Source: Oscillospiraceae bacterium
Lineage (GTDB): Bacteria; Bacillota_A; Clostridia; Oscillospirales; WRJC01
Direction: 5' to 3'
NCBI GenBank assembly: GCA_009782405.1
Contig: WRJC01000004.1
Span: forward strand, 1 to 64,000
Length of the DNA stretch: 64,000 bases
Shown: piece after piece, positions 61,709 to 64,000 of the stretch
Layout of the letters: each line of letters begins with the position of its first letter
How positions within the stretch are numbered: position 1 is the first letter of the stretch
Notes under the pieces: model-generated
The model's input: only the letters and a program-made list of their open reading frames with translations
Told to the model about the DNA's origin: nothing
The model's database searches: none
Position numbers and translations under genes: made by a program

Positions 61709-63064
61709 TCACATGTAAACCCATGTGGAATATTCCCTGCGGTTTTCCCATGTGCCCATTTCCTGCGTGATTTCGCGGTATATCTTGTCGGAACGGCTGT
61801 TTCGCGCGGATCTGCGCCCCCCGCTCCCGGAATTCATCGTGCCTCCGGCGTTTACGTGGGGCAGCTGCCGCACGGACAAATCGATTTCGGCCGTTTCCAC
61901 GCCGAAATCCGATGACTGGTCGATTTTGGCAAGGCATTCCCCTTTGGTGTCGAGTATATATGACGAGCTGTTGAGTTGCGCGCACACGATATACACGTTG
62001 TTGTCGATGGCCCTCGCCGGAAGCAATTTCTCCTCATACCCGGCTGCGGGGAACAGTATGACCTCCGCGCCTTTCAAGGCGAGAAGCCTCGCGCATTCGC
62101 CATACCAGCAGTCATAGCATATCATCACGCCGACCCTGCCGAAATCGAGGTCGAAGACGGGAAAATCGTCGCCCGGGGTCGTCCCGTTGAACATCGTTTC
62201 GGGCCAGTACAGATGCACTTTGCGGTAAGCCCCGACGTATTCGCCATTGCGGTCAAATATGACGCAGGTGTTGTACGTGGTGCCGTCTTCGGCGAGTTCG
62301 AGGATCCCCGCCGCGATGTTTATTTCGTGTTTTTTTGCCTGATCGGATAAAAATTGGCAAAATTCGCCGCCTGGGACTTTTTCCGCCGCGGAAACGGCTT
62401 CCGCCGAATAGTCGTAATAGGAAGCGAATTCCGGCAACACGATGATGTCCGATTTTTCCGCCGCCGCCTTTTCGACAAGAATCTTCGCCTTTTTTCTGTG
62501 GTCTTCTTTTCCGGCGCACAGCCTCACTTGCCATTTTGTCGCCGAAACCCTAACGGGGCGTTTTTTTTGCGGTTCGACGCAAATCAGTTCCGCGCTCTTC
62601 CAAGTCACGCTCCCGTCGGGACAATGGCGCAGCAACAGTTGAATGTCCACGCTATATGTGTCGCCGTGGCACACGAACGCCTGCTCGCCGACGATATATC
62701 CGCCCTCTATGCGATAGTACGTGACGTTGTCCTGCGCGGGAGAACTTTCCGGCCTGCCTTTTATCCGCCATGTCAAAAGATTCAATATGTGGAGGTTTAT
62801 ATCGTCTATGCCCACCACGGAAAAAACCGTCCTCAGAAGATAGCGCTTGCCCCCTTTTACCGGGACATTGCGGCTGTACCAGCCAAAAGTGTTGATCCCG
62901 CCGTTTCCCGCCATGGTCAGCCCCTTTTCGTCTTCTTTGAAAAACGGGCTCAAATTTTCGTAGGCAAACTTCCGTTCCCATTTGGAACGTTCCGCCGAAT
63001 CGGCGAAATCCGCCCTATATACCGTTTCTATCGCTTCATAGTTTTCACCATTGTTGTTTTTCAC
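61709..63064 (-). CDS. Nitrilase-fold carbon-nitrogen hydrolase with an N-terminal beta domain
   Basis: A 451-residue protein. Residues about 170-451 are a carbon-nitrogen hydrolase with triad Glu212 (LPEF), Lys282 (YRKVHLYW) and Cys316 (ICYDCWYGE), which would hydrolyse an amide, carbamoyl or nitrile. The first ~165 residues form a separate beta-rich region resembling a carbohydrate-binding or jelly-roll domain, unusual for the family. There is no signal peptide. The start is GTG at 63064 with AAAGGGGG upstream. It lies 51 bases before the glycyl radical enzyme, so both likely work on one compound or on successive products. Confidence 0.88.
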   Translation of the reverse strand: MKNNNGENYEAIETVYRADFADSAERSKWERKFAYENLSPFFKEDEKGLTMAGNGGINTFGWYSRNVPVKGGKRYLLRTVFSVVGIDDINLHILNLLTWRIKGRPESSPAQDNVTYYRIEGGYIVGEQAFVCHGDTYSVDIQLLLRHCPDGSVTWKSAELICVEPQKKRPVRVSATKWQVRLCAGKEDHRKKAKILVEKAAAEKSDIIVLPEFASYYDYSAEAVSAAEKVPGGEFCQFLSDQAKKHEINIAAGILELAEDGTTYNTCVIFDRNGEYVGAYRKVHLYWPETMFNGTTPGDDFPVFDLDFGRVGVMICYDCWYGECARLLALKGAEVILFPAAGYEEKLLPARAIDNNVYIVCAQLNSSSYILDTKGECLAKIDQSSDFGVETAEIDLSVRQLPHVNAGGTMNSGSGGRRSARNSRSDKIYREITQEMGTWENRREYSTWVYM

Positions 63065-63084
63065 GACAATTCCCCCTTTTACTT

Positions 63085-64000
63085 TTAATCTATATACGCG
63101 TCATAGTTTTCGATTATTTTGTCCAGCGCATTTTGCAGCGCCGTTTCGTTTTTTTCCATGTACGACATGACGTCGGCGCTTTTTCTTTGATACAATTCGG
63201 CAAGTATGTTCACATACGGGTTGAGCGTGTAATAATTCGGAGCCATGTCGTATATCATATTGTCATATATCAAATCCAGCATTTCTATGGATTCCTCATC
63301 GCGCGTGAATTTTATGCTCAGTTGCTGTTCTTTGAAAATCGGAAGAATCGTACGGTAACTTTCAGCGGAAAGCGCCTCAAATATTATGCCGCTCATTTCC
63401 GGGTCGGAAACATTCTGCGGCACGGCAAAAAATCCTCCCCATGATATTCCCGGGTAATTTTCCTGTTCTTTGTCGAGTTTCGGGAGCGGGACAATGCCGT
63501 AATCGACATCGCTGCCTCGCAGATAAGACATTTCCGCAAGATGCAGCCCTATGGCGAATACCCTTCCGCTGCCCATCGATATCGGGAAATCAATTTCATT
63601 GTTGGAATCAAACATAAAAGTGACGTTTTTTTGAAGGAACAGATTTACCATTTTTTCGGCAATCCTCGACAGATGTTCGTAGTTTTTGTTCAACTGCGGG
63701 ACATCGTTTTCGTCTTTCACCAAAATCGTATGGTTCCCCGCGTACAAATAGCTTTTCAGCATCCACGAGTTTTGCGTGGTGAAGCCGTATTGGTCGTTTT
63801 TGTCGAATATCCCGTCTCCGTTCAAGTCTTTTGAAATCCCCGAACATATTTCGTAAAATTTGTCCATCGTCCAATCTCCCCGCCTGACGAGTTCATATGG
63901 GCTTTCCATAGCATTGTCTTGAACCATCTGTTTGTTGAAGCAAGTGGCAGATGAATAAGGGAGCTCGATTGCGCTCGGGCACAAAAGCAGCACGTTTTTG
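63085..64000 (-). CDS. Extracellular solute-binding lipoprotein (orphan, SBP6), N-terminus beyond the window
   Basis: The C-terminal ~305 residues of a sixth member of the binding-protein family. The frame stays open through the right edge, so the signal peptide and start lie outside; any in-window start is artificial. The family blocks FNKQM, RRGDWTMDKF, the EF-hand-like loop D-L-N-G-D-G, FFAVPQNVSDPEMSG and RDEESIEM are present. It stands 20 bases upstream of the nitrilase-fold gene and so is the first visible gene of the glycyl radical enzyme locus. Confidence 0.88.
   Translation of the reverse strand, partial: KNVLLLCPSAIELPYSSATCFNKQMVQDNAMESPYELVRRGDWTMDKFYEICSGISKDLNGDGIFDKNDQYGFTTQNSWMLKSYLYAGNHTILVKDENDVPQLNKNYEHLSRIAEKMVNLFLQKNVTFMFDSNNEIDFPISMGSGRVFAIGLHLAEMSYLRGSDVDYGIVPLPKLDKEQENYPGISWGGFFAVPQNVSDPEMSGIIFEALSAESYRTILPIFKEQQLSIKFTRDEESIEMLDLIYDNMIYDMAPNYYTLNPYVNILAELYQRKSADVMSYMEKNETALQNALDKIIENYDAYID

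Overview
The window looks like a chromosomal segment of an anaerobic, probably gut-associated member of the Clostridia (Firmicutes). The evidence is a Firmicutes-type rRNA leader, DivIVA, WecB/TagA, DUF4364, QueH, FabV, GlyQS-type glycyl-tRNA synthetase, consensus sigma-A promoters with 17-bp spacers, strong GGAGG ribosome sites and frequent TTG starts. The genus cannot be named from the sequence alone. I see no transposase, integrase, CRISPR array or tRNA.

Layout. 1-1186: 5' part of a 16S rRNA gene (minus) with its promoter and antitermination box. 1187-7790: a LysR regulator heading an oxidoreductase / SLOG / methionine-gamma-lyase-like operon (minus), divergent from a cytoplasmic GH5 glycosidase and a solute-binding lipoprotein (plus). 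7903-18705: a 5'-3' exonuclease (plus), then a long minus run: FabV, DUF1015, a uroporphyrinogen-decarboxylase (URO-D) family methyltransferase-like protein, DivIVA, an XRE regulator, an amino-acid ABC transporter and a GH38 mannosidase. 18769-22169: an AAA-ATPase/nuclease protein and a secreted stalk-domain protein of different base composition. 22450-25006: CPBP protease, TadA and a second URO-D-family protein. 25044-40581: a long minus run of mainly housekeeping genes (pfkA, glyS, prfB, an SDR, transglutaminase, phosphatase, yfbR, trmN6, ferredoxin, queH, tagA, rpe, DUF4364), with two sugar isomerase-like genes, a third URO-D-family gene and another solute-binding protein. 40771-47372: a tandem pair of MutS-like ATPases, ruvCAB and an rRNA methyltransferase (plus). 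47417-64000: an accessory catabolic region with GH4, an MttB-like methyltransferase, a rhodanese lipoprotein, a CBM9-like surface protein, a heparinase II/III-like enzyme, a fourth URO-D-family protein, an unusual glycyl radical enzyme, a nitrilase-fold hydrolase and four solute-binding proteins.

How the genes fit together. Six related solute-binding lipoproteins are scattered through the window. None has a permease next to it, each lies beside a catabolic or housekeeping enzyme, and each carries a 12-residue EF-hand-like calcium loop. With the cytoplasmic GH5, GH4, GH38 and heparinase-like enzymes and the sugar isomerases/oxidoreductases, they suggest a life based on importing plant or mucin oligosaccharides. 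Four URO-D-family proteins and one MttB-like protein suggest corrinoid methyl-transfer catabolism, although no corrinoid protein is encoded here. The strongest candidate for an undescribed system is the contiguous minus-strand locus 55002-64000 built around a glycyl radical enzyme whose active-site loop lacks the Cys-x-Glu signature of the known eliminases. The second is the tandem MutS-like pair next to ruvCAB.
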